64,000 bases of DNA from Tipula vernalis (GCA_958295665.1 OY282559.1:267010057-267074056); one strand, 5' to 3'; numbered from the stretch's first letter, positions 45,039 to 58,559 are shown. Program-made: numbers and translations. The notes: generated by a model from the sequence alone, not told the origin.

Positions 45039-47140
45039 CACTGCTGTATATTAGGAATGGTCTCATTAAACATATGAATAGCCTCGTCGTAAATTTGACC
45101 ACCATTGCAACTGCAATGTCATCTGCGACATAAAAATATAGTCCGTCATTTTAACGGATTGATAGTTGTAGTGATAAAACAAACAATAACGGACAAACAA
45201 TTTTTTTAGATTTTGATTTTGATTTTTTTTTTCATTCTTTATGTACATAAAACAGAATACTTCACTTAATAATTATGCACTAACTCAACCATAGTCTAGT
45301 TCCTGTAACCCGTTAATTCTAGAGAAGGTCCCAGACTATGCGAAATTCTTTGATAAGTTTAGGAAGCTTAAATATAAATTTTCAAGCGAATCCATTAATT
45401 CGCTTGGGCTGCAGACAAAACGATAGCGGTGCGATCAACACACCGACAGACGACCGATTGAGGCGGAACTCGAAAATGCTGTATAACTTTTCGTTAACGG
45501 GATTACACAGATTACACAGTAAGAAAAGAAAAAAACGTGAGATACCTTTAGATGTGATTCATTAGTTAACAAATTTAGAAACAAAAATTGCAACCGGTAC
45601 TATAGTGGATGTAATATGTTATTTCAGGGACGTATAGATGTTGAGTTAGTGTGCTGCTCAGTTTTAAACAGAACAGAATAAAGTAAGTGCATTCAAAGCA
45701 TCAAAAATGGTTTTGAACTTTAGACATTTCATAAGCACTGTTCACACAACTTTATATAACTTAAATCTAATCTTATCTTAATCAAGATTTGTAGAAGATT
45801 TGTCCATGAATTTCTGTTTTTTACGAGCTGTGTTTTGTCATAGTACAAGTCCCAAATTATTATTGCGCATAAGATTCGGAAGAGTACTGGCGATGTAGTA
45901 CTGGGGGCTATTTGTGAATTCAATTCGAACGTATTCAATTTCAAACGAATGCCGAATTACTCCTTGGCCGGAGATCAACAACCTGCTCATCGCTTGATTT
46001 ACTGGTTTGTTTGGCGAAGGAGAACACTTAAACTAATTAAAAAACTTAAACTCAAAGCATCTCCAGATTCGGTGAATAATACAAAAAAAGAAATGTTTTG
46101 CGATAACGATTGCATTCTGTTTAAGTTCCTCTGTCCCGTTAATAGAAAAATGTATACGCCAATTAAATAATAAATTGCGACATTATTGATAATGAGCATT
46201 CATGTTATCAAACTGACATAATTTTTATTGTATATCGCTCTGTTGGGTGTTGCGCACAGCGCACAATCAAAATAAACTCGTACACTTCGACGAGCAATTA
46301 AAATAAAAACAATTTTTATCAATTTTTATTTGCTTATTTGTTCTAAATGCAGGTTGAAATTACTTTATTCTTTAATTCGTTTTATACTTGTTAGTTAAGC
46401 AATTAAAATATTTATCAATATTGCTCCAGCTAATTGGTGCCCATGATAATTTGCAATTACACCCCTATGTGCTGGTCGTCTAAGTTCTACAACTGGAATC
46501 CAAGACACAAACCAACGTTAGTTAGCTTAGAACATAAACAAACAAACCACGTGCAAAAAGTAGAAATTTTATCTAACACATGTCTAAAATGTACGACACA
46601 TGTACATATTTGTGAGTACATATTTTAATTTTACACATTTTCTGTAAACAATGAAATTCTCTTTCAACACTCGCGGATTAATCGTAAAAATTTATTAATC
46701 GATTGTAAAAGCGAGATGATTATATATCAAACTAAATTACTGAATTTTCTCAAAAAAGTCAGAGAGCAAACACGATAGAAAATATTTTGTTTTGTTATTT
46801 TCCTTCTCCAATTCTCCATATATTTTCTGTTTATTTCACGATTGTTTGACAGTTTGTCTTAAACTCTTGTCAGTGCTAGTTGTATAAATTTAGTTGGTGT
46901 AACAATTTGTTAGTGGAAATTTAAGTGATAAATTAAAGTTATAATTTTTTTTTTTGTGTATTAAGTTGTAAGTAAATTGGGTGAAATGTTGTTTAAGTGT
47001 TTACAAATTGTAAGGATATGATTTAGAAAACGTCGGATATGTATGTCTTCTATTAATAGTTTTATCTATGATGCCGCCGACTGAAATTTAATATGTTTAT
47101 TCCATCAGTTATTGATAACCTTTTATTAACATAATTAATA
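45039..47140. other. No recognisable gene
   Basis: Short frames at 45338-45565 (basic, ending HSKKRKKREIPLDVIH) and 45949-46170 have no family features. The rest is AT-rich. Confidence 0.4.
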
Positions 47141-47144
47141 AATG

Positions 47145-47172
47145 TATTGTGTGTGTGTGTGTGTGTGTGTAT
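47145..47172. repeat. GT microsatellite
   Basis: About 13 uninterrupted GT units in AT-rich sequence. Confidence 0.9.
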
Positions 47173-50100
47173 GTTTTTATTTTTTATTTGAAATGCACAA
47201 CAGATAACGATTATCGATTTGTAATATACGTTTTCAAATTTCACTTATTGATTGGTTTTATTAAACATACCGCTTAATGAGTATAGTACTATCCCTATGT
47301 TTTGGTAGAGCTCTCATTTTTCTATTCTTACAAAATACTTCGTTCTACTCGTATTTACGTACATTCTTATATGGTAGATATTTTTATTAAACTGGTGCCG
47401 GTTTAGTTTTTCCGCCAGTTTTCTGAGTTATTTTTACATAATCCGTATTGATTTAAAATAAAAAACGAAACAAATGAAAATTTGGATTTTCTTTATTCTT
47501 CTCAAAAACTACTTTATTGGTTTGAGTTTGGCTGAGGTTTTCTTCGCCATTTGTTTGTTTTCTATCCACTAGAAATTACAAAACTATATTATACTGTAGC
47601 GGAATTGTGTCAAGCGCGGAAAAAAAATTAACAATTGGGAAAGCAAAAAGAAAATTATCGTTTTTTTTACATTTCTTTTATAAGTAAGTAAACAAGCGAA
47701 AAACGTGCGTAGGTTCCAATTTTGTACATATTATGTAGATAGGGTCAAGCGACTCAAAGTCCGCAAATTTGAATGAAGTTACATAAAAGCTAAGTAAGTA
47801 AACTTTTGATTAGCATGACAATTTCTCTTACCTCATGCAAATAATCATAATCTGTAGGTGCAATCTCAATAGCACACTTTCTTTAAATATTATTTTGATA
47901 AATTAAATGATGTTACCTCCAGCTCTTGCTAATGTAATAGAATCTAACCTTTAGTAAGGGATTTACTGATGATTAAATGAAACTCTAAAATATTTTTGCT
48001 TTGTGCTCAGGACGATTTTTTTTAACTAAATTTCCGAGTTTTCTAAACAGCTGGTTAGTCTAGGGGTTTTTAAACTCTTAGGAGTCGCAAACCATAATTT
48101 TTCAAAAAAAAAATGCACAACCCATTCATAGCTCAAGGCATGGAGGAGACATTATTTTGAATGGATCACTTTCTGATTCTGACGAACAGCGAAACCTACA
48201 TACAATACCAAGGATATGCTCAAGTGCCAAAGCACCTGTGATCAAAAAACTTTAGAAAAAGTCCTGCCTACTAACTATTAACTAAAATCAGAGTACTGTG
48301 TTCTTTGATTAGTTTATTAACATATTTTAACCCGAATTGGCATTTTATTCAAAATTATACGGTCACTGCGGTGATCCTATTTAAATATTCGAACTGATGG
48401 CACTCAATCGAACTGATAGCACTGAATGGAATTCGGAAGTCACATTAAAACTGAACTCGTGAATTATTACAAATTACCTTTGTAGGCCAAATGTAATGAC
48501 AATTTTGTTTAAAACAGAATTAGATTTTAATTTTGAGCAGCGTTTCGAAACATTTTGTGATTTGAGTATTTAATACTGACTTTTCAATTTCATGGCCCAA
48601 ATAAAAAAGCTGACGATACAATTTTCTTTTGCAACCCATATTTGAAGAATAGCTGTAGATGGCAATTGATTCATTTAGACGAACCTCAACCAAAGTTTAT
48701 TGACTATTGGAGAGTTTCGTTATGTGGGTACCTAGCCAGGTTTTCTATTTTCTGCAAAAGGCAATGATACCACATTTATTCTGGTGCCGGAAGTTATGTA
48801 TTGCTGGTACGCGTTTCCACAATTTAGTGTTTTTTCAAGTTTAGCCTTAGTGTGTCAACGTCAGATTAAGATAACCTTGTTTTATTTTTCGTTTAGTGAA
48901 TAAACGCGTTAAGTGAACTGATCTGCCAAAATTGTGCAGTTAATATCGTAATAATGGGTTTAGTAAGAGGGCAAGTAGCGATTTTATTTGGAAAGAGTTA
49001 CAATAACATTACAGAACGTACAAGTGGCGATACTCGTCTTATTTTATAATATCATTGACATTTTCAGAACATTTGCGCTTATTAACTAAGGACTCTGCAT
49101 GCAGCGAAGTTCGAATAAGCTGGGTTATATGTAATGAAATTCAATTATTGTCCGATTACTGATATAAATTTGGCTAAATCCAACAATATTTGATGTACAT
49201 TAATATTCTAAAAAATATAACTTAAAATGACAATGTAATGGGAATGCATTATTGACTCGATGCAACCAAAGACGTTTTGTAGTAAGTTACACCAAAAAAT
49301 ATTTGGTGCAGCCATAACGAAAAAATTGCTCATAAAATGCTATCTTTACATTTACCACCGCTTATAAGTCTAAAGACTATGTAGGTAGGTTGGGGCTTAA
49401 GTAGGGCTTGCATCCCAGGAATTTTTTTGCTGTCCAGCTACAAAATGTTCTTAAACCGCCGAAGATACCTCCAGATACTCAAGCTCTAGCGGCTTCAGCA
49501 TTATTGTTGACAAATTTAAAATAACATGCAACTATTATTGACCACATACGTTAAAACTTATCAAACAAAAATTAGCCATTAGAAGAAATGATGGTTAATG
49601 GTTAATAAAATTAGTCCAAGATCCAGAGTTGTGGACAAAGGAAATTACGAATGATGCATTTGGGATGAGCTTAAAATCCAAAATTGCTTGATTGTGGTAA
49701 GACTATTGGAAGCAAACAAAGAAATAGAATTCAGTCAAAAGAAAAGCAAGACTTTCATAGCCTATCTACAGAATTAAACTAAACTATGGCACTCCGTTTG
49801 TACCCAAAACCTGGCACAAGGAAAAGTAAGGTGCTAAGTTTAACGCAGAAGTGGAAATAGAACCAAATTCAAAAATGACACACTATGAGAAATGAGAGGA
49901 ATTTTCCATTGATGGTTGGGTTTCTAATGAAAATTAAATCGGCATTGAGCGCATTCAGCTCCGCCAACTCGTTACGTGAGTACTACAGTGTCCCATTTCC
50001 TATAGACCGTTTTTCCCTAAAAATGATAGGTTTTATATATCATTATTTTAATTCTTATTTGTCGTAGGATAACAGTATGAGGAAATTTTGAAATAAAATA

Positions 50101-50180
50101 ACTTTGGCATTTTATTTTGATTTTATTTTTTGTATTTTTATTTTAAGTCATTTTAGCATTATTGTGTCCATCTTTCGGTT
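47173..50180. other. No recognisable gene
   Basis: The sequence is AT-rich. One short frame near 48954-49046 (MGLVRGQVAILFGKSYNNI) resembles nothing I can name. No splice-consistent or family-consistent coding was found. Confidence 0.4.
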
Positions 50181-50420
50181 TTAACAGAAAGAAAATTTAA
50201 TTTGTCTTCGTTGTAAAACATTCAGAAATGTTACAACTTTAAAATAAGGTGAACAAAACATAAAAAATTGATTTGAATGGTGAATAAATTTTAGTTCTAG
50301 TTTAGTCCTCGAAAATTTTCCAAATGGCATAAAGAACACTATAGTACTCACATGATGAACCGAAGGCAATATGTTAAGTAAAAGTAAAATCAACGCTGAT
50401 AGCTTAAATTTCATTTCTTT
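50181..50420 (-). CDS. Hypothetical ORF with signal-peptide-like start
   Basis: From an internal ATG at about 50414 the minus frame reads MKFKLSALILLLLNILPSVH, a textbook signal peptide (Lys, then a Leu-rich core, then polar residues). HVSTIVFFMPFGKFSRTK follows, and the frame ends after about 77 residues. A hydrophobic MPFG-x-x-S segment straight after a signal peptide recalls UDP-glycosyltransferase N-termini, but that is a weak resemblance. An exon could end near 50300. It may equally be a chance frame. Confidence 0.25.
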   Translation of the reverse strand, partial: KEMKFKLSALILLLLNILPSVHHVSTIVFFMPFGKFSRTKLELKFIHHSNQFFMFCSPYFKVVTFLNVLQRRQIKFSFC

Positions 50421-50489
50421 CGCCGGTAGATTTCCCTTGATGGGAGAACATAATCCATCGATAGAGTGATTAAACACATGCATCACCTA

Positions 50490-53411
50490 TTTTCACTTAA
50501 TCGAAATCTTACTTAATTTGGTTTCCTGTCCATTTCTCGACGTAAAATCTAAAATTGTCGGAATTTTAATATTACATACATACTGAGGTATTGGTTAGAA
50601 AACTTGTTTTGTCCCGAATCGCGGGAATTCCCGGGAACTAGAAAACCACAATCCCGTTTCCCGTCTTAGTTATAAGACTGTACCCGAAACCTGTGATAAA
50701 TATTTGTTAATACAAATTGTTGATATTTATTTCAAAAACCGCACACTTTTGTACTTTTTCTTGATGAGAATACTTGGCGTACTTATGCCGTAATAAGTCT
50801 AAAAGAATGTACAATGGCTATTGCGGAACAGATTATAACGATGGGGAATTCAATTTTTAAAAATTTAGTACATATATTTAAAAATGTTCCTGATTAATCA
50901 GTAGTTTGATTTACGTTAACACAATGAATTTATTCTGTAGCTTTCACAAACTATTATTGGAATTGGTGTTGATAATTTGAGTGTACACATTTTGTCAAAT
51001 AAATGTAAAAATCACACAAAAATTGTATCGGAAACGTTACGTAGTTGTTGTAATAATTTGCCGGCATACAAAATAATGTCATAATTATTACAGCAGAAAT
51101 ATTTATCACACAAATCTGACACGTCCTAAGTTATTTAAATTACAAAGCTAAACCTTAATATATCAATGGCATAAAAATACATAAAAACCTTTTTAACATC
51201 GCAGCTAAATCAAAAAGGTTTATGTTAGGCAATACGCAGATTAAATCCATACTTTTATATCAAACTTGTTGTTATAATAATTAACCTTAATTACCTGCAT
51301 ATTTTATAAATTGGTGAGGAATTAGCTACTTATAAAAGAATGACACAACATAAAGTTTGAGAAGGCATGAATAAAATTAATAGACACAGTTAAGGTAAAT
51401 TTTATGATTTATAATCGATCAACCATTAGTGTATTGTCTAAAGAATTCGAATGCAAGACAAATTAGTAGAATTTATTATTAAACTGAATTTATTTGTTGA
51501 TTTTGACAAATGACAAACAAAAATGTCTTAGATTTGTCATTTTAATAAAGCGTTTTTAATTATCCGAAAAAATCCAGATTTTTTCGTTTCGTTTCTGATA
51601 CTTTTTCTTTTCCATACCCGATTAATCGCTGATATATGGTGTACGTAACATGGGTGACTCACAAGACGATAAAACTGCGAATATGCTAAAGAGTTCGAGG
51701 TGCATCCAGCCCCTGAACAGATTCCATAGATATAAAAATAAACAAATAAAAATTTTAGCCGTTTTCCCACACGTTACTGATAGTTTTATCCGAGTACAAC
51801 CGGCTTCATCTACCGTTAGATAATCTGGTATTCGATGAACTGTATTAAACAGCTGAAAAATGAGGGTTTCATCTAAATTCTTAACTGCCATTGTAATTGT
51901 CAGAATAACAGGAAATATTTTTTTTCGCGAAATTGAAATTTGTTAGACCGTCAAACTCATTTTCGCGCTATTTAGATAGTTGGTTTTAATTTAATTTTTA
52001 ACAGAAATTTATAAGATTTATGATATTTCGGTCAATTTTGTAATCCTAGATCCCAAAAAAAAATTATAAGATTGACAGACTAGGGTTTTGGTAAATGCGA
52101 TAAGTAAGCTTTGCCAAGTTAGTGTGTTAAAAGCGAGTTTAGTGTGTTAATTCCTTCATTCAAGATTAACTCAATATTTTGAAGTTTACCTTATCCAATG
52201 TAGATGTTGCAATAACTTAATTAGATAAATATAATTAATATTGATTTTATTTTGTTTTTAATTTAAATAACTTCTTTTTCTGAAATTATTTTATCTGAAT
52301 ATTTTAATGTTAATAAATCGATTTCTATAAAAAGAAATCATTTTCAGTTATCGAACTGTAATCAGAAAATAACTTCATTTCCTGCTTTTTATACCTTGAT
52401 CTCTATACCAGAGTCTAATAGATTAAATGTTATTTATAATTGGATCATTCAATGGGTTTGTCATAATTTTTATCAATAACTTCTTGTTTTTTTTTTTTTT
52501 TTTTTCTATGTTTATAAATTATTAGTTCCTCCGTACGCTCCATAGCCGTCACCTTTCCTCATTCTATCCAAACTTCCTTTGCTACATGCTATTCGTATCT
52601 AAATAATTGGGTTGAATTGAATTGATGTGAGGCTGTTTGCCCCTGGTTGAGTGCACATCTTACCGATTTTTCTTATGTATTCTTTTAATCTTTTGACAGA
52701 ATGATGTTGCAAAAAATACAATAGCACTATTATAAGACACAATCATTGAAATATCCAATAAACATAAATTTGTTGGCATACCACTGTATTTCAGCGGTTG
52801 ATTTACATTATATTTCGATACATCATATTTTGAACGGAGGAAAATTGGAAATACAAATGAATATTTTAATTTATATTATTTCAATTTAAATTCGAGCAAA
52901 ATCAAAGAAATCAATTTAGCCAAGTAAGGCAACATTTACGATATCAAAAACTCGTGCAGGTTCTAGCTAGATCCTAATCTGTCAATATAATTGAATTTTA
53001 GTGGTTTAAATCAATAAATCGACCAATGAAAATAGATATTTAAGCAGACATTCACTGTAATGACATATTGCCTATTATTTAATCCTAAATTCACAACATC
53101 TTTCATTCAAATTTCTGCACTACTCTTCAAAAGGGAATTTGCATTTGCTTGTTTTTATTTGCCAAGCCTATTGACGATTGGAGCACAATGGATTCCACAT
53201 ACCGGAAATTTTCTAAATTGAGCTGATAATTTGACCTTTACGATTGTTGATAAAAACATGCTTTGGAGATATTTCTACTTAATAATGCCAATTTTTAGTT
53301 AAATTCTTATTAGACAGACATTAGCTAGTTACCTGACAGCTAAATTTTCTTTCGTCGCATTTAAGGCAGGAGTCAGTCTTTCAATAGCATCATTATCAAT
53401 TCTTTCCTCAA
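50490..53411. other. No recognisable gene
   Basis: A G/C-rich palindromic patch CGCGGGAATTCCCGGGAAC lies at 50622-50640. A T run is at 52483-52505. Otherwise there is AT-rich sequence without supported coding. Confidence 0.4.
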
Positions 53412-55841
53412 TATATCTGTGGCAAATATATAAAAGGTGATAACTGAAATATCAGCTTTTTAACTTTATTAAATTTTCGGAATGTACAATATTTGTTCCA
53501 TGTTACCTCAAATTTTCACTTTTCTAGGTGCACTATTTTATCAATTATTAAACCTTTTAAAAGGTACTACCTCCAAAAATTAACAATCACATTTATGGAA
53601 AAGGGGATAGTTCGATTAAATTGAATTAAAAAGAAACTAATAGAAAATTACGCTACTTTCCAAAATTTGTATAATGAGTTAATTCGTTTTTAACCCGTTT
53701 GATCATTAGTTAATATAGGATATTATTTTTTGAATAAATATAGAAAACGGGACAACTATAGTACTCATTTTTTATTAATTGTGTATAGTGACTAATTCCT
53801 AGAATAACACAAATTATCACATTTTAAAATATTGCTCTATAAATCGAAATTATGTCATACAAAATAATAAAAAGGAGCTTTCTCTAGTTAACCCGTTCTC
53901 CATTTTTACAAACGAAATAAATTATGGATTAAGTTTAATTATACCATTACATTCATTGTTCAAAATCAATATAATCTAGAAAACCTTTTGCACCAAGTTC
54001 ACAAAATCTGCAGTACAAGCGAAGCATTATAATGATAACGCAAGAAACACTGATGACTGTTATTTTAACTAATATAGCATGCTTAGCATAAATAGAAGCT
54101 TATTGTTTCGTAGAAAATTTTTCTGCATTCTACAGTTATTTGTATAAGAAATTGTGGTTAGAACAAATCTAAAAAGACATAATTTTATTAGTTTTTATAT
54201 CTCGTGAAATGACCAATTTTGAGCGTACAGATGAAAATTCTCAACTAATTGTAAGTCATGCTCTCAGCCTATCCGAGGATTCAATAGATTTTGATGATAG
54301 TGATGTAGACGTGTCTTATGTGCCAGCATGCAATTTATCTTCTGATTCATAGGATTTTAGTGCCAATTTTCAAAATAATGAAGATTTAAGTAACTTAGAA
54401 AGTGAACGATATTCGGAGGGTGCCAGCGAAATTAGCCATTCCACTATAAATAGGGGAAATTAAAAACCTCGAAAAACGAAACGAAATTTAGGTTTACAGT
54501 ACATTACATCCTCCGGAAAACAAATAGAAAACCGGCAATGCATTCCATTGACTGATTGCAAGAAAAATGCCAGTTAAAAATAAAATACGACGACCAAAAG
54601 AAAATTTTTGATGATTACTGGAAACTAGGTAAGCTTTCTAATTACGAATATTATTATAATAATAGCGTTAAAAAAGGCCTGCTAAGCGTTGATTTACTTT
54701 AGACACTTTTTAGTTATTTTAACTAAAAGTATCATAACGCCATTTTTATATACGCCTGGTTGGATAACTATACACTTTTATTAAAATAATTAGGGAATTA
54801 TGATATGAGATCGGCTTATATATGTGCTTTAATCGAACTCGAGCCAACAAAATGCCGAAAAACTATTTGCAAAACACCTCGCCGATATTCAGCCAAATTC
54901 TTTTTAAAAAATTGCGGCAGTCGTTTTGAAGTGTGCAAAAAATGTTTATTAGATACATTTGGTGAAACGCGTAAATTCATTGATATAGCTTGTGATAAAT
55001 TATACAAATGCCCCGGAGCTACACCGGAAAAAGAAAGGCGTGGAACGGCATCTAAATTTCATAAAACACTTCCAAAAGAAACAACGGATGGAATTTACAA
55101 ACACATCAACAGTTTCCCAGCATACACTTCTCACTATTCACGTCGGCATAGTAGCAAACGCTATTTGTCAACTGGGCTAAATTTAAGCATAGTGTATGAA
55201 CTGTATTCTAAGGAATACACTGACCCCGCTTCCATTTTTCCTTGATAGTGAGGATGATCTGAATCCAGGTTTGGATATTTTGGATGCAATCAATGAATAG
55301 TAATAATTTTCAATTTTGTGTTATAATTTTAAACAATGTATGTATTTCAATTTTACTTTAATGATTTTTTTCTTTTCACAAAAAAACATTTTGTAAATAA
55401 TTAATTTCTAATTAAATATTTATAATAATTTAAAGCATGTACCTATCAACATAATACTTGATTATTTAATTTAAGGTGATAATTTAACTTTCAGATAAAA
55501 CAGAACTATTTGAAGAAGGGAGCAATTGTTGTTAGATTAACACACATATAATTTTATAAATTTTTAAATTGAGTTAAATGGACTTGCATCTAATCAGAGA
55601 CACTTACTAAATATTTAAAAGGGGATAAGTACTTATTACTGATATTGTTGCGAAATTGTGCACGAAATTAGTGGTTTAACTTAGTTGACCTCTTGGCTGC
55701 ACAATAAAGGACCAATTGGTGGTAATTAGATTATTTAATGTTAAGAATTGTGTTTCACAGAAAGAAAAATATGTTTAAATCGTTCTACTGAAAAGTAGTA
55801 AAAACCCAGTTATCACTTTTTATATATTTGCCACAGATATA
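53412..55841 (+). mobile_element. 2.4-kb transposon with 35-bp terminal inverted repeats
   Basis: The left end TATATCTGTGGCAAATATAT (53412 on) continues AAAAGGTGATAACTG. The complement, with one mismatch, ends the element at 55807-55841. TA flanks or overlaps both ends, so the duplication is probably TA, though the TATA context makes the exact border ambiguous. The interior codes an unrecognised transposon-like protein. No catalytic DDE core is seen, so this copy looks internally deleted. Confidence 0.7.
54209..55300 (+). pseudogene. Transposon-like protein, unknown family (internally deleted)
   Basis: It starts MTNFERTDENSQLIVSH with an acidic region, has TAG at 54350-54352, and continues to a stop near 54464. 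After shifts (about 54480-54660) it continues in a frame with KCRKTICKTPRRYSAKFFLK, FEVCKKCLLDTFGETRKFID, and INSFPAYTSHYSRRHSSKRY (54805-55245). A last scrap near 55245-55300 ends LDILDAINE. The block C-K-x-x-FLxTF ... HI-x-x-FP-x-YxSHYxR is familiar from insect transposon-like proteins whose catalytic half follows it. Here that half is missing. Confidence 0.55.
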
Positions 55842-56433
55842 AGTAAAGTAAAAATAGGTTTTTTATTTGAAAAAAATGAGAGCGGCCTGGAACTTTGCCT
55901 AGCCAGCTATTTCAGCATTATGAATGAAAAACAAAAGTTTACAAACACAAAAGTTTATGCGAATCGGTTTTTCTTAAATTACTTAAAAGTATACATTTTT
56001 ATGAAAAATTTTTTTAAAAATTATTGAAGGAGAGGTTCTCTCAAGTCACCAAAAAATAAGGTGATTTTCTTGAATTTTGTTTTTCATAGAAGGAAGTAAA
56101 TAAACAACTTGAGGTTTTTGACACTTTAATTATTGTGTTTTAACGTCTTGGGAATTGTTTATACGTGTTGTAGCGTGACCTTCTCAAAAAAAAAGGTGAC
56201 TTATCGGTCTCCACTGTAGCACTTATAAAAATTATCTGAAATCAAAAAACCAAAAATGTTTATAAAATATATAAAATTTGTTGGAAGTTGTACCAACAAT
56301 AACATTAAAAAGTCGAAAATTAAAAAAATGGCGGACATGCAATTTTTCGGTACCGTTTTTCACCAATAAATTAAATGAACTTCAAAATAAAATAAAACAA
56401 AAATAGTGATCCATTGAGTAGTTTTTGAGTTAT
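55842..56433. other. No recognisable gene
   Basis: The sequence is AT-rich. Two blocks, GAGAGGTTCTCTCAAGTCACC (56031) and GCGTGACCTTCTCAAAAAAAAA (56173), look like related short repeats. Confidence 0.35.
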
Positions 56434-56452
56434 CGTGGAGACAGATATAAAA

Positions 56453-56636
56453 TTTACCGAGCAAACGGCACAGTGGTTAAACTTGCGGCGGTTGGATCGG
56501 GAGGTACCGGATTCGAATCCCTATAGGAGCGGGATGCAAAAGGGATTTTTCATCATCTGATTACGATTGGTGATGAATATGAACACATCTATGACCCCCT
56601 GTTGAGAGTACAGAATCCAGGGGCCGACACTGTTCT
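56453..56636 (+). mobile_element. tRNA-derived SINE with 19-bp target duplication
   Basis: The perfect duplication CGTGGAGACAGATATAAAA lies at 56434-56452 and 56637-56655. The 184-bp element has box A-like CGGCACAGTGGTTAA and box B GGATTCGAATCC, 35 bases apart, in tRNA order. A non-tRNA body then ends GGGGCCGACACTGTTCT. It has no A-tail. The length, promoter and duplication identify a SINE mobilised by a LINE in trans. Confidence 0.88.
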
Positions 56637-56655
56637 CGTGGAGACAGATATAAAA

Positions 56656-57670
56656 ATCATCGTTTTTCAGGAAACGCATTTAAAGATTTCGTTAACAATT
56701 TCATAGGAGTAGATGCGTAAAATAGTGGGTCGAATTATTATGCCATAACTTTTTTATGAAATTTATTTCAGTCAATCGGCTTGGGCAACGGCTACACATA
56801 ACGGCTATCAAAAATGAAATAAAAAAAAATCGATTTTTCGGGTCGTGTTTCATGAGAACCTCCTCTTAAAACTTATAAAAAAAAATTTTTTTGTTTTTTT
56901 TATGCTAGAAATTGACCGAGATATGAATTTTTTAGATTTTAATTGATTGATCAGATCTGACTTTGGTTAGCGAGTTACCGAGTCTACAAACATAACTAAC
57001 CTTCCCGACTTACATAGATATATGTAATAAACATGACTTTACCAGCGACAAACAAATTACTAGAGAAATTTAATCACTTTCAACATGTTAGACTCTAGCA
57101 ATCGTACTCAAACGAGTTTTGGCAATAGTGTTCCCCATCGCAATTTGTTACAAGTAAACGTAGGAAAATTCGCAAAGAAATTCTATCCTTTGGACATGTA
57201 CATATTCTTCGAATTACAAAAATTTGTTTAAGCTCGTCTACAAAACCTCCTCTAAATCGTCGGGGAATTGACTTCCTAAACTCTAACAGGTTCTCCTATA
57301 AGCCCCATAATAGCAAATTTATTTATAGGAAATGTAGATCCTTTGGCGCTAAATTCATGGAATTTTCAACCGCTATTCTACTATCATTAAGTGGATGACA
57401 TTATAAAACCTAACGCGATTAACAAAGTTGATATTGCTGTAGACGTTTACAATCGGAAAAGCAGATGACAGGAACTGTTTTCAGCTGAATAAAATGCAAA
57501 TTTAAAGTAATTTTGGAAAGTACGATGTACTACATGCCCCAAGATTTTTTGTTTTTTAAATAAAAGATTTTAGAAGAGACAATTGGTATATTTTAGAATA
57601 TTTTTTACGTGTTTGTGAATAGAACCTAATTCGAGTAAAAGTTCATATGCCAAACACGTGCATGGTTTTA
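56656..57670. other. No recognisable gene
   Basis: The sequence is AT-rich. A phrase GTGTTTCATGAGAACCTCCTC (56846) echoes the short repeats near 56031. No coding is supported. Confidence 0.35.
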
Positions 57671-57679
57671 GAATTGTTC

Positions 57680-58000
57680 TAAAAAACTCATAATGTTTGT
57701 TATTGATAATGAAGCTTGCGGACTAATTAGTCTGATTTTTAAAGCGGCGAAAAGATGTCCCATTGATAACTTCCATGGTATTACAATTCTCTTCGCTACT
57801 ACAGTGTTATCTTTGAGTTCCAAGAATTTTATTCTTCCATCTGAAAATTTTTGTTTCAACGGCGCAAATGGTTTTTCCTAGGTAGATCGACCATTACTAA
57901 CTTGGTTTCTTTCTGTGGACATCTTTATAATAAAATTGAAAACAGGCAACAAGTAGATCTTGTATACACCGACTTTTAAAAGGCTTTTGATATGATTTAG
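57680..58000 (+). pseudogene. LINE reverse transcriptase fragment
   Basis: The frame includes AAKRCPIDNFHGITILFATT (usual form NYRPIS) and SSKNFILPSENFCFNGANGF. After a stop it gives QVDLVYTDF-stop-KAFDM, the motif A block with the catalytic Asp. It then breaks off into AT-rich sequence. Confidence 0.7.
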
Positions 58001-58254
58001 ATGGTTATAATCATTTTATAATAATAAAACATAATTATTTTGGTTTCTTCACTTTCTTATTATGATATTTATTTTTATTTGAAAATTGAAATTACGATCG
58101 TTTCAGATGTTACTCCTTTCTCAAATTTCTAACAAATAACTAAACTTTTATTAAAAAACTGCTTTTATATCCTATTTTTTGTGCCTACGTGACCTTTGAA
58201 TCGGCTCTTCCCTTTATTTCCGTATTTTTATATAAAAAACGAGAACTATAAAAT

Positions 58255-58545
58255 AAAAGAGAAGAAACATTTTTAGCAGCCAATTTTTTCGTTTAGTAAT
58301 AAGGAGTTTTATCGTCTCCTTGTAAATTTCCAGTTCTTCTAATCTGTTCATTAGTTGTGCTTCTATTATTTTATGTCATGCCTGTGAGTTTGTATTAATG
58401 TCAGTATAATTATGTTTTTTGTCGTTAAGTGTTACGAATATTTCGAGTTGATTTTTGATTTTCCGAAATCGTTCTGTAAATCTGACTTCGAAACTTCTAC
58501 CAGTTTGACCGATGTAGAATCCGATGTATTCTTGTAGATTCCAAT
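58255..58545 (-). pseudogene. GIY-YIG endonuclease domain fragment
   Basis: The minus strand reads YIGFYIGQTGRSFEVRFTER, then KHNYTDINTNSQA, a stop, and IIEAQLMNRLEELEIYK. YIGQTGRSF-x-x-R is the core of GIY-YIG domains at the end of Penelope-like or related retroelements, and H-x-Y-x-D is the usual following block. It stands alone without reverse transcriptase on the same strand. Confidence 0.65.
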
Positions 58546-58559
58546 ATTATCATATAAAA

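Noticed and set aside
47062..47244. Minus-strand frame with a His-Thr run
   Set aside because: It is created by the GT microsatellite.
56460..56530. tRNA gene
   Set aside because: Box A and box B are present, but the 19-bp target duplication and the non-tRNA 3' body show it is a SINE.
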